This document shows positions 45,100-54,188 of a stretch of 64,000 nucleotides of DNA, piece after piece (position 1 is the first letter of the stretch; every line of letters begins with the position of its first letter). A program made the position numbers and the translations under genes. A model generated the notes under the pieces. That model was not told the DNA's origin, searched no databases, and saw only the letters and a list, made by a program, of their open reading frames with translations. Source of the stretch: Collinsella sp. AM34-10 (GTDB lineage: Bacteria; Actinomycetota; Coriobacteriia; Coriobacteriales; Coriobacteriaceae); NCBI RefSeq assembly GCF_003469185.1, contig NZ_QSIL01000003.1:124001-188000 (forward strand), given 5' to 3'.

Positions 45100-45864
45100 T
45101 TAGTGGCAGCCGCAGCCCTCGTGGCCCTCGTGCTCGTGATGGCCGTGGCAACTGCAGGACTCGCCATGTTCGTGGGCGTGGTCGTGGTCATGGCCGTGGC
45201 AGTCGCAGGTGGCCTCGCCGGTCTGCGCGAGCGTACCGGCAATGAGGGCTTCGACGCAAGCGTCGCAGTTGCCCTGGGCTCCTGCATAGACCGTGATGCC
45301 GGCCTGGGCGAGCGCGTTGATGGCGCCGCCGCCGATGCCGCCGCAGATGAGCGTGTCAACGCCACCGTTGGCAAGCAGGCCCGCCAAGGCGCCGTGGCCG
45401 GTGCCACCGGTGTTTACGACCTGCTCGTTGAGCACCTTGCCATCCTGGATGTCGTAGATCTTGAACTGTCCGCTGCGGCCAAAGTGCATAAAGATGCTGC
45501 CGTTGTCGTACGTCGTTGCCACCCTCATGGTGTCGACCTCCTTTGCTGGCCATGCGGCCGTCGTCGTGGTGATGGGGGAATACGCGATGTTGCCGCCTTC
45601 GATGACAATCGCCCGTCCATTGACCAGCGCGTTTGCCACCTTGCGATGTGCGCGGCTGCAGATGGCCGCCACGGTGGCGCGAGCGATACCCATTTGTTGG
45701 GCGACTGCCTCCTGATTGAGTCCTTCCAGGTCGCACAGTCGCAGGACCTCGAGTTCGTCGACCGTCATGTCGATGGCATCTCCGCTGGCAAGGCCGTCGG
45801 GGGTAAAACCGCGATATTCGGGGATGATCCCAACGCGGCGCAATTTTTCTCGTCTTCCCGCCAT
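45100..45864 (-). CDS. DUF134 DNA-binding protein fused to NifX/NifB-type domain
   Basis: The 254-residue product has three parts. Residues 1-105 are a DUF134 helix-turn-helix domain (DELEVLRLCDLEGLNQEAVAQQMGIARATVAAICSRAHRKVA). Residues about 112-215 are a dinitrogenase iron-molybdenum-cofactor-type domain (MRVATTYDNGSIFMHFGRSGQFKIYDI, CGGIGGGAINAL). The last 40 residues are an extreme His/Cys/Asp/Glu-rich tail (CDCHGHDHDHAHEHG...), a likely metal-binding tail. This pattern suggests a metal-sensing regulator or cofactor carrier. Upstream twin palindromes may be its own operators. No nif genes are near, so a nitrogenase role is not implied. Confidence 0.85.
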   Translation of the reverse strand: MAGRREKLRRVGIIPEYRGFTPDGLASGDAIDMTVDELEVLRLCDLEGLNQEAVAQQMGIARATVAAICSRAHRKVANALVNGRAIVIEGGNIAYSPITTTTAAWPAKEVDTMRVATTYDNGSIFMHFGRSGQFKIYDIQDGKVLNEQVVNTGGTGHGALAGLLANGGVDTLICGGIGGGAINALAQAGITVYAGAQGNCDACVEALIAGTLAQTGEATCDCHGHDHDHAHEHGESCSCHGHHEHEGHEGCGCH

Positions 45865-45878
45865 TCACTCTCCTTATC

Positions 45879-45943
45879 TGACATATGTCAACAATAGAAT
45901 ATCGAACGTGCGGATATGCGCAAGGAATTTCTGGCATATGTCA
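45879..45943. promoter_or_regulatory. Twin palindromic operators upstream of the DUF134 gene
   Basis: TGACATATGTCA (45879-45890) is a perfect palindrome; TGGCATATGTCA (45932-45943) repeats it with one change, 53 bp away. They lie in the promoter region between the divergent DUF134 and thyA genes. Binding by the DUF134 protein is inferred. Confidence 0.65.
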
Positions 45944-46030
45944 GAAAATGAGGGCTTATGTTTGGGCTGTGGGGTCGCGTGCGCCTAGGCTACAATGAAT
46001 TTCGCTTATAGGCGACTGACAGGAGGGTCA

Positions 46031-46879
46031 ATGAGCAAGGCTGATCAACAGTTTGTAACCATGTGCCGCGATATCTTGGACCATGGCACCACCACCGAGG
46101 GCCAAAAGGTCCGACCGGTGTGGGAGGACGGCACCCCTGCCTATACCATTAAAAACTTTGGCGTTACGGCTCGCTACGACCTGCGTGAGGAGTTTCCCGC
46201 GCTCACACTGCGTCGCACGGCGCTTAAGTCTGCCATGGACGAGATCTTGTGGATCTATCAAAAGAAGTCAAATAACGTCCGCGACCTCAACAGCCATATT
46301 TGGGATGAGTGGGCCGACGAGACTGGCTCCATCGGCAAGGCCTACGGGTACCAGATTGGGCAGAAAAGCCATTATGCCGAGGGTGACTTTGACCAGATGG
46401 ACCGCGTGCTGTACGACCTTAAGAACACGCCGTACAGCCGCCGCATCATGACCAACACGTACGTGTTTAGCGACCTGTCCGAAATGCACCTGTATCCGTG
46501 CGCGTACAGCGTGACCTATAACGTCACGCAGCGCCCGCAGGACGATAAACCCACACTCAACATGATTCTCAACCAGCGCAGCCAGGACATTTTAGCCGCC
46601 AACAACTGGAATGTGTGCCAGTACGCCATTTTGCTGATGATGGTCGCGCAGTCGGTCGATATGATTCCCGGTGAGCTGCTGCATGTGATTGCCGATGCCC
46701 ACATTTACGACCGTCATGTCGATATTGTCCGTGAACTTATCGAGCGTCCGCAGTTTGCGGCGCCCAAGGTAACGCTTAACCCCGACGTGCACGATTTCTA
46801 TGCGTTTACGACCGATGACCTCATCGTCGAGGGCTACGAGCACGGCCCGCAGGTCAAGAACATTCCCATTGCGGTGTAG
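46031..46879 (+). CDS. thyA: Thymidylate synthase
   Basis: ThyA makes dTMP from dUMP using methylene-tetrahydrofolate. The start is ATG 46031 after AGGAGGG. The 282-residue product has the catalytic cysteine in LYPCAYSVTY and the dUMP-binding QRSQDILAANNWNVCQYAILL, with the C-terminal IPIAV end. The active-site motif (YPCAYS) is the variant with Ala in place of His seen in some Gram-positive ThyAs. It is coupled to folA, the usual pair that recycles dihydrofolate. Confidence 0.94.
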   Translation: MSKADQQFVTMCRDILDHGTTTEGQKVRPVWEDGTPAYTIKNFGVTARYDLREEFPALTLRRTALKSAMDEILWIYQKKSNNVRDLNSHIWDEWADETGSIGKAYGYQIGQKSHYAEGDFDQMDRVLYDLKNTPYSRRIMTNTYVFSDLSEMHLYPCAYSVTYNVTQRPQDDKPTLNMILNQRSQDILAANNWNVCQYAILLMMVAQSVDMIPGELLHVIADAHIYDRHVDIVRELIERPQFAAPKVTLNPDVHDFYAFTTDDLIVEGYEHGPQVKNIPIAV

Positions 46880-46888
46880 GTGGCGCTC

Positions 46889-47407
46889 ATGACGTGTAAG
46901 CTTTCTGCCATCGTCGCCGTGTGTGACGACTGGGGCATTGGATGTGAGGGCGACATGGTGGTTTCCAATCGCGCCGACATGCGCCATTTTGTGGCCTGCA
47001 CCAAGGGTTGCCCGGTCATTATGGGGCGCAAGACGCTACTGAGTTTTCCTGGTGGGCGTCCGCTCAAAAACCGCCGCAATATCGTGCTCACCCGCGACGA
47101 GAGCTTTGCTCCCGAGGGCGTCGACGTGGTGCATAGCATCGACGAGGCGCTCGCTGCGGTTGCCGATGAGCCCGTTGCGTGGGTGATCGGCGGTGGCGAG
47201 GTGTATCGGCAGTTTTTGCCGTATTGCGTGGAGGCCGAGGTCACGCACAACCATTGCGTCCATCACGTGGACACGTACTTTCTCGACTTGGATGCCGATC
47301 CCGCGTGGGAGATTGCGCGGGCCAGCGAATCGACGGTTGTCGCTGCCGGAGAGGGCGATGAGGGCCTCAATTATGAGTTCGTGACGTATCGTCGCGTTGA
47401 TGCGTAA
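46889..47407 (+). CDS. folA: Dihydrofolate reductase
   Basis: The enzyme reduces the dihydrofolate produced by thyA. The product of about 172 residues has LSAIVAVCDDWGIGCEGDMVV at the N-terminus, the NADPH-binding IMGRKTLLSFPGGRPLKNRRNIVLTR and VIGGGEVYRQFLPYC. ATG 46889 is preferred for its AGGTGG ribosome-binding site; GTG 46880 also stays in frame. It lies ten bases from thyA in one operon. Confidence 0.93.
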   Translation: MTCKLSAIVAVCDDWGIGCEGDMVVSNRADMRHFVACTKGCPVIMGRKTLLSFPGGRPLKNRRNIVLTRDESFAPEGVDVVHSIDEALAAVADEPVAWVIGGGEVYRQFLPYCVEAEVTHNHCVHHVDTYFLDLDADPAWEIARASESTVVAAGEGDEGLNYEFVTYRRVDA

Positions 47408-47522
47408 ACCCGATTATCCCTTCGGTATTATCGGGTTGGAATGAGTGGCGGGGCAGCGCATGGCGTTGCCCCGATATTTGTATAGGTATAGGTGCTGCAA
47501 AGAAGGGTGCGGGCAGGCTGCT

Positions 47523-48437
47523 ATGACTGATGCCGTTGAGGTTCTGCGAATTGATTCGCTCGAGGACGAGCGGCTCGATGCCTACGTGCGACTGACCGAG
47601 CGCGAGCTGCGCTGCGTGCTGGAGCCGCAAAAGGGCATCTTTATCGCCGAGAGTGCCAAGGTCATCGAGCGTGCGGTTCGCGCCGGATACGAGCCGGTGA
47701 GCTTTCTTTTGGGCGAACGCTGGCTCGACCAGATGACGCCGCTGTTTGAGCGCCTGGTTGTGCGCGAGGGCGCAGGTCCGGTTCCTGTGTTCGTGGCTTC
47801 CATGGAACTCATGGAGCAGCTGACGGGCTTTAACGTGACGCGCGGTGCGCTCGCGGCGTTTCGTCGCCCGCGACAGATTCCGGTTGATGAGTTCTTGGGT
47901 GGCGTCGTCGAGGCGGCGGGGGAGCGCCCGGTGCGCGTGTGCGTGCTCGAGGGTATTGTCGACCACACGAACGTGGGTGCGATTTTCCGCTCGGCCGCCG
48001 CGCTCAATGTCGACGGTATTTTGGTCAGTCCGACGTGCTGCGACCCGCTGTACCGTCGCTCGGCCCGCGTGAGCATGGGCACGGTGTTTCAGGTGCCGTG
48101 GACGCGTATTGGCAGCGAGGCTCGTGTGTGGCCGCACGATGGCCTGGCGGCACTGCACGAAGCCGGTTTTTCGTGCGCTGCGATGGCGCTGACGGACGAC
48201 TCCGTTTCGCTGGACGATCCCGCGCTCCAGGAGATTGACCGCCTGGCAATCTTTATGGGCACCGAGGGTGCTGGCCTGGGCGCCAAGACCATCGCGGGCT
48301 GCGACCGGGCCGTGCGCATTCCGATGGCGCACGGGGTCGATTCGCTCAACGTGGCCGCGGCGAGTGCCGTCGCCTTTTGGCAGCTGTGCCCGCATGTGAG
48401 CAATGAGTATCACTACCAGCCGGGTTTGTATCACTAA
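47523..48437 (+). CDS. SpoU/TrmH-family RNA methyltransferase
   Basis: This 304-residue product has an N-terminal substrate-binding domain (about 1-120) and a SPOUT knot domain: NVGAIFRSAAALNVDGILVSP (motif 1), FMGTEGAGLGAKTI (motif 2) and IPMAHGVDSLNVAAASAVAFW (motif 3), which bind SAM in the trefoil knot. This layout matches 2'-O-ribose methyltransferases of rRNA or tRNA (RlmB/TrmH type), but the target base cannot be set from sequence. ATG 47523 follows the GCGGGCAGG region; a longer open frame starts at 47445 without support. Confidence 0.9.
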   Translation: MTDAVEVLRIDSLEDERLDAYVRLTERELRCVLEPQKGIFIAESAKVIERAVRAGYEPVSFLLGERWLDQMTPLFERLVVREGAGPVPVFVASMELMEQLTGFNVTRGALAAFRRPRQIPVDEFLGGVVEAAGERPVRVCVLEGIVDHTNVGAIFRSAAALNVDGILVSPTCCDPLYRRSARVSMGTVFQVPWTRIGSEARVWPHDGLAALHEAGFSCAAMALTDDSVSLDDPALQEIDRLAIFMGTEGAGLGAKTIAGCDRAVRIPMAHGVDSLNVAAASAVAFWQLCPHVSNEYHYQPGLYH

Positions 48438-48562
48438 GCAGATAGTTCGCACCGGGCTCTGACTCGGGGTGTTTCGGTCGACGCCGGTCGGTGCTAAGCT
48501 GCTATTGGTTTTGGCCTTAAATTGCCGTTTTGTTGTTTGACGTATGCTGGTGGGGAGGGCGT

Positions 48563-49912
48563 GTGGCTAAGAAATCTACGGCTATCGATGTAACGCAGGG
48601 TGTTATTTGGCAGCAGCTGCTTTCGCTGTGCGTTCCCATCTTCTTTAGTTCGTTTTTTCAACAGGCCTACACGCTTATCGGTACCTATATCGTCGGCCAG
48701 TTTGGCGGCAAGCTTGCACTGGGTGGCATTCAGGCCACGATGGTGCTCACCGAGCTCTGCATTGGCTTTTGCGTTGGCGTCGGCGCCGGCTGCGCGGTCA
48801 TTACCGGTCAGTATTTTGGCCAGCACGATGATGAGCGACTGAGTCGTTCGGTCCATACGGCCATGACCCTCGCGCTGGTGGGCGGTATCGTTTTCTCGAT
48901 TCTTGGCATAGTGTTCGTTGAGCCCATGCTGGTGCTTATGAACACACCGCATGAACTATTGGCCGAGGGCGTGGCCTATGCTCGTTGCTATTTTGCCGCC
49001 ATGGTTGCGGCGCTGCTGCTCAATATGGGAACGGCACTGCTGCGCGCCGTGGGCGACACGCGCGGGCCTGCTGTGATCATCGCTTCCGGCTGCCTTGTTA
49101 ATGCGGTGCTGGATATTATTTTTGTTGCCGTGCTTCATATGGAAGCTCTGGGCTGCGGCATCGCGGTGGCGCTGACCATTTGCTCCAACGCCACGATGAT
49201 CGTGATTCGTATGATGCACGCACCGGGTGCGTGGCGGCTTTCGCTGTCCAAGCTCGGCATTGATCCTGGCATTTGTAAGAGCATGATCTCGTGTGGTCTG
49301 CCGCTTGGCTTTCAGTCTGCTGCGTATTCGATTTCCAACGTTTTGATTCAGGTGTCGGTCAATTCGTTTGGTGCCGATGTCACCACGGCGTGGGGTCTTT
49401 CGGGCCGTTTGGATGGTATTGTCTGGATGGTCACCGAGGCGCTTGGCGTTTCGATCACCACGTTCTCGGCACAGAACTTTGGCGCGCGCAACTACGAGCG
49501 CATGCGCAAGGGCTACCATACGTCGCTCGTGCTGTCGTTTATGCTCATTGGTGGCCTGTCTGCCGTGCTGCTGGTGTTCTCGGGTCCGTTGTCGCGCCTG
49601 TTTGTCGACGATGCCGCGATATCGGCCTACACCACGACGATTCTTCATTTTATCGCGCCGTTCTACGCGATCTTCTCGATTATCGAAAATGCGTCCGGCT
49701 CCATTCGCGGTGCCGGCGTGAGCTTGCAGCCCATGCTGCTCACGATTTTTGGCACCGTCGTGCTCAGGGTGATCTGGGTGTTTGCGATTATGCCGTTCGA
49801 TCCGTCGCTTGAGCACCTGCTGCTGGTTTACCCCGTAACCTGGCTCATCACGGCCACGATGTTTACTATCTACCACCACAGCGGTAACTGGCTCGGTCGC
49901 GCCACCGCCTAG
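48563..49912 (+). CDS. MATE-family efflux transporter
   Basis: This 449-residue protein has about 12 membrane segments in two MATE halves, with motifs such as PIFFSSFFQQAYTLIGTYIVGQFGG in the first and GLPLGFQSAAYSISNVLIQ in the second. It should export drugs or metabolites using a Na+ or H+ gradient at the inner membrane. GTG 48563 follows GGGAGGG. Its stop codon (49910-49912) lies within a palindromic repeat shared with the convergent cobO gene. The substrate is unknown. Confidence 0.92.
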   Translation: MAKKSTAIDVTQGVIWQQLLSLCVPIFFSSFFQQAYTLIGTYIVGQFGGKLALGGIQATMVLTELCIGFCVGVGAGCAVITGQYFGQHDDERLSRSVHTAMTLALVGGIVFSILGIVFVEPMLVLMNTPHELLAEGVAYARCYFAAMVAALLLNMGTALLRAVGDTRGPAVIIASGCLVNAVLDIIFVAVLHMEALGCGIAVALTICSNATMIVIRMMHAPGAWRLSLSKLGIDPGICKSMISCGLPLGFQSAAYSISNVLIQVSVNSFGADVTTAWGLSGRLDGIVWMVTEALGVSITTFSAQNFGARNYERMRKGYHTSLVLSFMLIGGLSAVLLVFSGPLSRLFVDDAAISAYTTTILHFIAPFYAIFSIIENASGSIRGAGVSLQPMLLTIFGTVVLRVIWVFAIMPFDPSLEHLLLVYPVTWLITATMFTIYHHSGNWLGRATA

Positions 49913-49937
49913 TCATTGGGGACGTCCGCAATGACTA
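49910..49937. repeat. Short palindromic repeat, GGGGACGT-core family, copy 2
   Basis: TAGTCATTG (49910-49918) and CAATGACTA (49929-49937) are perfect arms around GGGACGTCCG. Each arm carries the stop codon of one convergent gene (MATE on +, cobO on -). The element resembles the copy at 29618-29646. Confidence 0.75.
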
Positions 49938-50420
49938 GTATTCGATGCCTTGGCGGGCTAGGAGGCCTTCGTCGAAGTAGTGTTTGACGGGGCGCATTTC
50001 GGTGACCAGATCCGCAAGATCGGCGAGGGGGAGCAGGCCGCGGCCGGTGAGTACGAGCTCTGTTGTGGCAGGCTTTGTCGCAATGAGCACCTCGACATCC
50101 TCGCGCGTCACAAAACCGCGGCGCATCGCCTCGCCGAGTTCGTCCAGAATGAGCACATCGACCTGTGATATCTGCTCGCGTGCGAGTTCCATGATCTGCG
50201 CGGCGCAAGCCTCGGGCGTGTCGCGATCGGCCTGCTTAATACGCAGTCCCAGGCGCGGCGCGGCATCGTGTTCGGCGCAGTGTAGCTTCTTGGCAAACTG
50301 CAGCATGAGTACGTCGAGCCCATAACCCGTGGCGCGCAGCGCGAGTCCCAGCGCAGCCGTCGTCTTGCCCTTGCCATCGCCCGTGTAGATCTGAACCTTG
50401 CCGACTTCCAGTGATGCCAT
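49935..50420 (-). CDS. cobO: Cob(I)yrinic acid a,c-diamide adenosyltransferase
   Basis: This CobO/BtuR-type enzyme moves the adenosyl group of ATP to cobalt in corrinoids. The 161-residue product has the P-loop-like YTGDGKGKTTAALGLALRA and DVLILDELGEAMRRGFV, both diagnostic of the family, and a C-terminal EMRPVKHYFDEGL. GAAAGGAC is upstream of the ATG at 50420. It stands alone; no other cobalamin gene is near, so it may serve corrinoid salvage. Its last codon overlaps the palindromic repeat. Confidence 0.93.
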   Translation of the reverse strand: MASLEVGKVQIYTGDGKGKTTAALGLALRATGYGLDVLMLQFAKKLHCAEHDAAPRLGLRIKQADRDTPEACAAQIMELAREQISQVDVLILDELGEAMRRGFVTREDVEVLIATKPATTELVLTGRGLLPLADLADLVTEMRPVKHYFDEGLLARQGIEY

Positions 50421-50512
50421 CTCTGTCCTTTCGTGCCCGGCGTCGGTTTATCGCCGTCCCGGTTGGGTATTCTAGATAGCATTATCAACCCCAGTAGATG
50501 GAGTTCAAGCAG

Positions 50513-52405
50513 ATGGAGATGGATGACAACAAACGTAGACGGAATATGATCCTCTACGTGCTCATCGCCTTCGTCGTCTACCTCGTGCTCTCGACCGTTC
50601 TGTTCCCCAACATCGGTCACACGCAGCAGATTACGAAGACCGATTATTCGACGTTTGTCAAAGCGCTCGATAAGAAAAGCGTCGACAAGGTCGAGTACAA
50701 CACGGACGATTACACGATTTATTACACCAAGAAGGGCGAGGACGAGAACATCGCCTACAAGACGACCGGTGTGCCGAATGACGCGGGCTTTACCGATCGC
50801 GTGCTTGAATCTGGCGCCTCGCTTGAGTCGGTCGTTCCCGATAAGAACTCGGGTCTGATGACCTACTACCTGCTCACCCTCATTCTTCCCATGGTGATTT
50901 TCTTCCTGATTGGCTGGTGGCTCAACCGCCGCATGAAGAAGGCCATGGGTGATGACGGTCCCTCGATGAACTTTGGCGGCGGTGGTTTTGGCGGCGGTGG
51001 ACTGGGCAAGTCCGGTGCTCGCGTGATCGCCTCCAAGGATGTGGGCGTGACCTTTAAGGATGTCGCCGGCCAGGAAGAGGCCAAGGAGTCCCTCAAGGAG
51101 GTCGTCGACTTTCTGGAGAAGCCGCAGCGCTACGAGGAGATCGGCGCCAAGCTGCCGCGCGGTGCCCTCCTTGTCGGCCCTCCGGGTACGGGTAAGACCC
51201 TGCTTGCCAAGGCCGTTGCCGGCGAGGCGGGCGTTCCGTTCTTTAGTATTTCTGGTTCTGAGTTCGTCGAGATGTTCGTCGGCCGTGGCGCCGCTAAGGT
51301 TCGCGATCTGTTTAAGCAGGCCAAGGAAAAGGCCCCGTGCATCGTCTTTATCGATGAGATCGATACCATCGGCAAGAAGCGCGATGGCGGCGGCTTTAGT
51401 GGCAACGACGAGCGCGAGCAGACGCTCAACCAGCTGCTGACCGAGATGGACGGCTTTGATAACCACAAGGGTATTGTCGTTCTCGCTGCCACCAACCGTC
51501 CCGATAGCCTTGACCCGGCCCTGCTGCGCCCCGGCCGCTTTGACCGCCGTATTCCCGTTGAGCTGCCCGACCTGACCGGACGTAAGAACATTCTTGAGCT
51601 CCATGCCAAGAGCGTGAAGACGCAGCCGCCGATCGACCTGACCGCGATTGCCCGCGCCACGCCCGGTGCCTCGGGCGCCGACCTTGCCAACATCATCAAC
51701 GAGGGCGCCCTGCGTGCCGTCCGCGAGGGTCGCAAGCGCGCCACTCAGGACGATTTTGAGGAGTCGGTGGAGGTTGTCATCGCCGGTCAGCAGCGCAAGT
51801 CCACGGTGCTGTCCGATCACGAGAAGCAGGTTGTTTCTTACCACGAGATCGGCCATGCCATCGTTGCCGCCCGCCAGAAGGGCTCTGCGCCGGTTACCAA
51901 GATCACCATCGTGCCGCGCACGAGCGGCGCTCTGGGCTACACCATGCAGGTCGAGGAGGACGAGCGCTTCCTGACCACGCGCCAGGAGGTTCTGGACAAG
52001 CTCGCCGTCTACTGCGGCGGACGTGCTGCCGAGGAGCTCATCTTTGGCGAGATGACGACCGGTGCGGCCAACGACATCGAGCAGGCCACTAAGCTCGCCC
52101 GTAATATGGTGACACGCTTTGGTATGTCCGATGAGTTTGGCATGATGGCGCTCGGTACCGTCCAGAACGCGTACCTCAACCAGGACACGTCGCTTACCTG
52201 CGCTCCCGGTACGGCCGAGCGCGTGGACGCGATTGTCGCCAAGCTGATTGAGGATGCGCACGATCGTGCCCTGCAGATCCTCAAGGAGAACAAGTTTAAG
52301 CTCCACGAGCTGGCTCGTTATCTGTACAAGAAGGAGACGATTACGGGCGAGGAGTTCATGAATCTCCTTACGCGCGAGAATCCGCTGATGCCAAAGCAGC
52401 AGTAA
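50513..52405 (+). CDS. ftsH: ATP-dependent zinc metalloprotease FtsH
   Basis: FtsH degrades unassembled or short-lived membrane and cytosolic proteins. The product (about 630 residues) has two N-terminal membrane segments around an extracytoplasmic domain ([18 protein letters not shown] and [17 protein letters not shown]). The AAA domain follows ([31 protein letters not shown], second region of homology [20 protein letters not shown]), and then the protease with zinc site HEIGH. ATG 50513 is preferred; ATG 50498 is five codons upstream and also possible. A strong terminator follows. Confidence 0.95.
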   Translation: MEMDDNKRRRNMILYVLIAFVVYLVLSTVLFPNIGHTQQITKTDYSTFVKALDKKSVDKVEYNTDDYTIYYTKKGEDENIAYKTTGVPNDAGFTDRVLESGASLESVVPDKNSGLMTYYLLTLILPMVIFFLIGWWLNRRMKKAMGDDGPSMNFGGGGFGGGGLGKSGARVIASKDVGVTFKDVAGQEEAKESLKEVVDFLEKPQRYEEIGAKLPRGALLVGPPGTGKTLLAKAVAGEAGVPFFSISGSEFVEMFVGRGAAKVRDLFKQAKEKAPCIVFIDEIDTIGKKRDGGGFSGNDEREQTLNQLLTEMDGFDNHKGIVVLAATNRPDSLDPALLRPGRFDRRIPVELPDLTGRKNILELHAKSVKTQPPIDLTAIARATPGASGADLANIINEGALRAVREGRKRATQDDFEESVEVVIAGQQRKSTVLSDHEKQVVSYHEIGHAIVAARQKGSAPVTKITIVPRTSGALGYTMQVEEDERFLTTRQEVLDKLAVYCGGRAAEELIFGEMTTGAANDIEQATKLARNMVTRFGMSDEFGMMALGTVQNAYLNQDTSLTCAPGTAERVDAIVAKLIEDAHDRALQILKENKFKLHELARYLYKKETITGEEFMNLLTRENPLMPKQQ

Positions 52406-52423
52406 CACTAGTTGCGCTGTGTC

Positions 52424-52464
52424 AATCGCCCCATTTGAGTGTCCATCTCAAATGGGGCGATTTT
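52424..52464 (+). terminator. ftsH terminator
   Basis: A perfect 16-bp stem (52424-52439 with 52447-52462), a 7-nt loop and TTTT. Confidence 0.93.
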
Positions 52465-52483
52465 GCGTGAGGAGAGTTGTTAT

Positions 52484-52975
52484 ATGAAGATCGTGGTGAG
52501 TGCCTGCTTGATGGGCGAGAGCTGCAAGTATAACGGGCTCGATAACTACCATCGCGAGCTGGTCGAGGCTTGCGAGCGCACGGGGACCGAGGTCCTGTTG
52601 GTATGCCCCGAGGTCTTTGGCGGCCTTCCCACACCGCGCAAGCCGTCCGAGATTGTGAGCGGCGAGGTCCGTACCTGCGAGGGCGCCTCAGTCGATCGCG
52701 AGTTTCGCCTGGGTGCCCAACGTGCGCTCGATATGTGCGAGCAGGCGGGCGGCCCGTCCGAGATCGCTGCGTGCGTCTTGCAGGACCGTAGCCCCTCGTG
52801 CGGTGCGGGTCGCGTCTACGATGGCACCTTTAGCGGTACGCTCACCGCGGGTAACGGCGTTTTCGTTGACTTGCTCCTGCGCCACGGGTACCGTGTGATC
52901 CCTGCAAGCGAATTTGACCCCAGCATGCTGGAACATTGTTCACAGCACTCGAACCCAACACTTCCTCACGGGTGA
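52484..52975 (+). CDS. DUF523 domain-containing protein
   Basis: The product (163 residues) shows the DUF523 pattern: VVSACLMGESCKYNG at the start, CPEVFGGLPTPRKPSEI and CVLQDRSPSCGAGRVYDGTFSGTL. The conserved cysteines suggest metal or thiol chemistry; the function of the family is unclear. ATG 52484 is chosen after GGAGA. The last residues (HCSQHSNPTLPHG) look unlike the family end, so the 3' end may have been altered where foreign DNA joins. Confidence 0.85.
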   Translation: MKIVVSACLMGESCKYNGLDNYHRELVEACERTGTEVLLVCPEVFGGLPTPRKPSEIVSGEVRTCEGASVDREFRLGAQRALDMCEQAGGPSEIAACVLQDRSPSCGAGRVYDGTFSGTLTAGNGVFVDLLLRHGYRVIPASEFDPSMLEHCSQHSNPTLPHG

Positions 52976-53071
52976 CCGTTTTGGCATCATCCGTGAAGCT
53001 GATATTGAGTACGACCGCGTGCCTGCCCCAAACCTTGCTAGGAACGAGTACAGCAAACTGGAATTTTCAAA

Positions 53072-53674
53072 TTAGTCTTTGCAAATTACCTTTGAACCTT
53101 CACCATCAATTACAATTCCCTGACGGTTGTTAATTGGGCATAGATTCAAATCCGAAAACTCAGTCATTATTGTCTCGGTAACTTTCTTAAATGGTGCTGT
53201 AAGATAATGCGGAAGAACATAGAAATCAATCAAATTAAGCCCTGCATCATTTTCTTGTGAGTAGTCCTCCGGCTTTTCATCCATTTGCTCGATATATTGG
53301 ATGCTTGGAGCGCATACAATCGCACCTGCCGATTCACCAATCATCAGTTTTCCCTTTGCCAATTCTTTCTTCAACAGCTCATCCGTTCCCGTTTTACGGA
53401 GCTGGTCTATAAGGAAAAAAGAATTTCCGCCGGTAAAATAGATCACATCCGCATCTTCAAAAAGAGACTGTATCGTTGAATAAGCCTCCGTTGAAATATC
53501 AATTTCAGTTACGATTGCTCCCAACTTTTTGAATATTTTTCGAGCCGAGCCGACATAACCGGTGTAGTCTTCACGCAGCGAAGCTGTTGGAATAAATGCG
53601 ACTTTTTTATTTTCAATTTCTTCCTTTATCAGACTTCCTACACTTGAAAAGTGAGAACATAAAAACAGTTTCAT
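53072..53674 (-). CDS. Peptidase E-like protein (family S51), acquired
   Basis: The 200-residue product resembles peptidase E / type 1 glutamine amidotransferase-like proteins. It has FTGGNSFFLIDQLRKTG (the GGN loop), the nucleophile motif IGESAGAIV with catalytic Ser, and VLPHYLT near the C-terminus. Family members cleave Asp-x dipeptides; some homologues have other roles. AAAGGAG lies before ATG 53674. The gene is strikingly AT-rich with codon use unlike its neighbours, and its flanks hold hairpins and gene debris, so it is likely a recent import from a low-GC Firmicute. Confidence 0.8.
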   Translation of the reverse strand: MKLFLCSHFSSVGSLIKEEIENKKVAFIPTASLREDYTGYVGSARKIFKKLGAIVTEIDISTEAYSTIQSLFEDADVIYFTGGNSFFLIDQLRKTGTDELLKKELAKGKLMIGESAGAIVCAPSIQYIEQMDEKPEDYSQENDAGLNLIDFYVLPHYLTAPFKKVTETIMTEFSDLNLCPINNRQGIVIDGEGSKVICKD

Positions 53675-54136
53675 CAATATTCTCCTTTATATATAAATTC
53701 TTATTTGTTGAACTAAGCCGTGTATACCATACTCTCCAATGAAAGAACGCCCTGATATAGCGAAATTTTGCCGTTTTCCTGCGTACGTGCGTACACACTC
53801 CACAGGAATGCTAAGGGGCCTGCCCCCTTAGCACACGGACTTTGGAACAAAGTCTAGTGTGTTACGCCTTGCCAGAGGTGTACAGGCTCTCGGTATGCAC
53901 GTACGAAGCAATTGCCATCAATGCCCCATATAAGTGGCGATCAAGTTCGCATAAAGCGACCTTGATCCCGCAAAACAAAAGGCAGGATACCATCACCACG
54001 ATGATGCCCTGCCTCTGTTCGTTCCTGTTTACCGTTCCGAGTAGTCCTTCCGCAGAATTTCCGATAAACAAAAAACGTACCCGAACCCTTTCTCGTAAAG
54101 AATCGGGTTCGAGTACGAACTGAATGCTGGAGCAAT
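53675..54136. other. Structured foreign DNA upstream of the peptidase E-like gene
   Basis: There is no confident gene here. Inverted repeats are frequent: TGCTAAGGGG/CCCCTTAGCA (53809-53818, 53824-53833), GACTTTG/CAAAGTC (53838-53844, 53848-53854) flanked by CACAC/GTGTG, and CGTACCCGAACCC/GGGTTCGAGTACG around 54088-54118 (one mismatch). A minus-strand frame ending at 53862 encodes a hydrophobic peptide (about 48-94 residues, with VVMVSCLLFCGIKVALCELD) that might be a small membrane protein of a mobile element. The whole stretch looks like a remnant of an integrated mobile element. Confidence 0.4.
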
Positions 54137-54180
54137 AAAAAACCACCAGAAAGGTGCCTGTCCCCTTTGTGGTGGTTTTG
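54137..54180 (-). repeat. Palindromic repeat/terminator, GGGGACAGG-core family, copy 1
   Basis: 15-base arms (AAACCACCAGAAAGG with CCTTTGTGGTGGTTT, one mismatch) surround TGCCTGTCC, with A/T runs on both flanks. On the minus strand it terminates the glycerol dehydrogenase gene. It is nearly identical in inverse orientation to 61780-61822. Confidence 0.8.
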
Positions 54181-54188
54181 GGCCAGCC

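Noticed and set aside
43504..45100. 4.5S RNA (SRP RNA) gene near ffh
   Set aside because: No sequence with the GGAA tetraloop SRP domain was recognised in the short spaces here.
53862..54146. 94-codon minus-strand frame as a confident gene
   Set aside because: No clear ribosome-binding site or recognised family, and it crosses hairpins; mentioned only as a possible mobile-element peptide.
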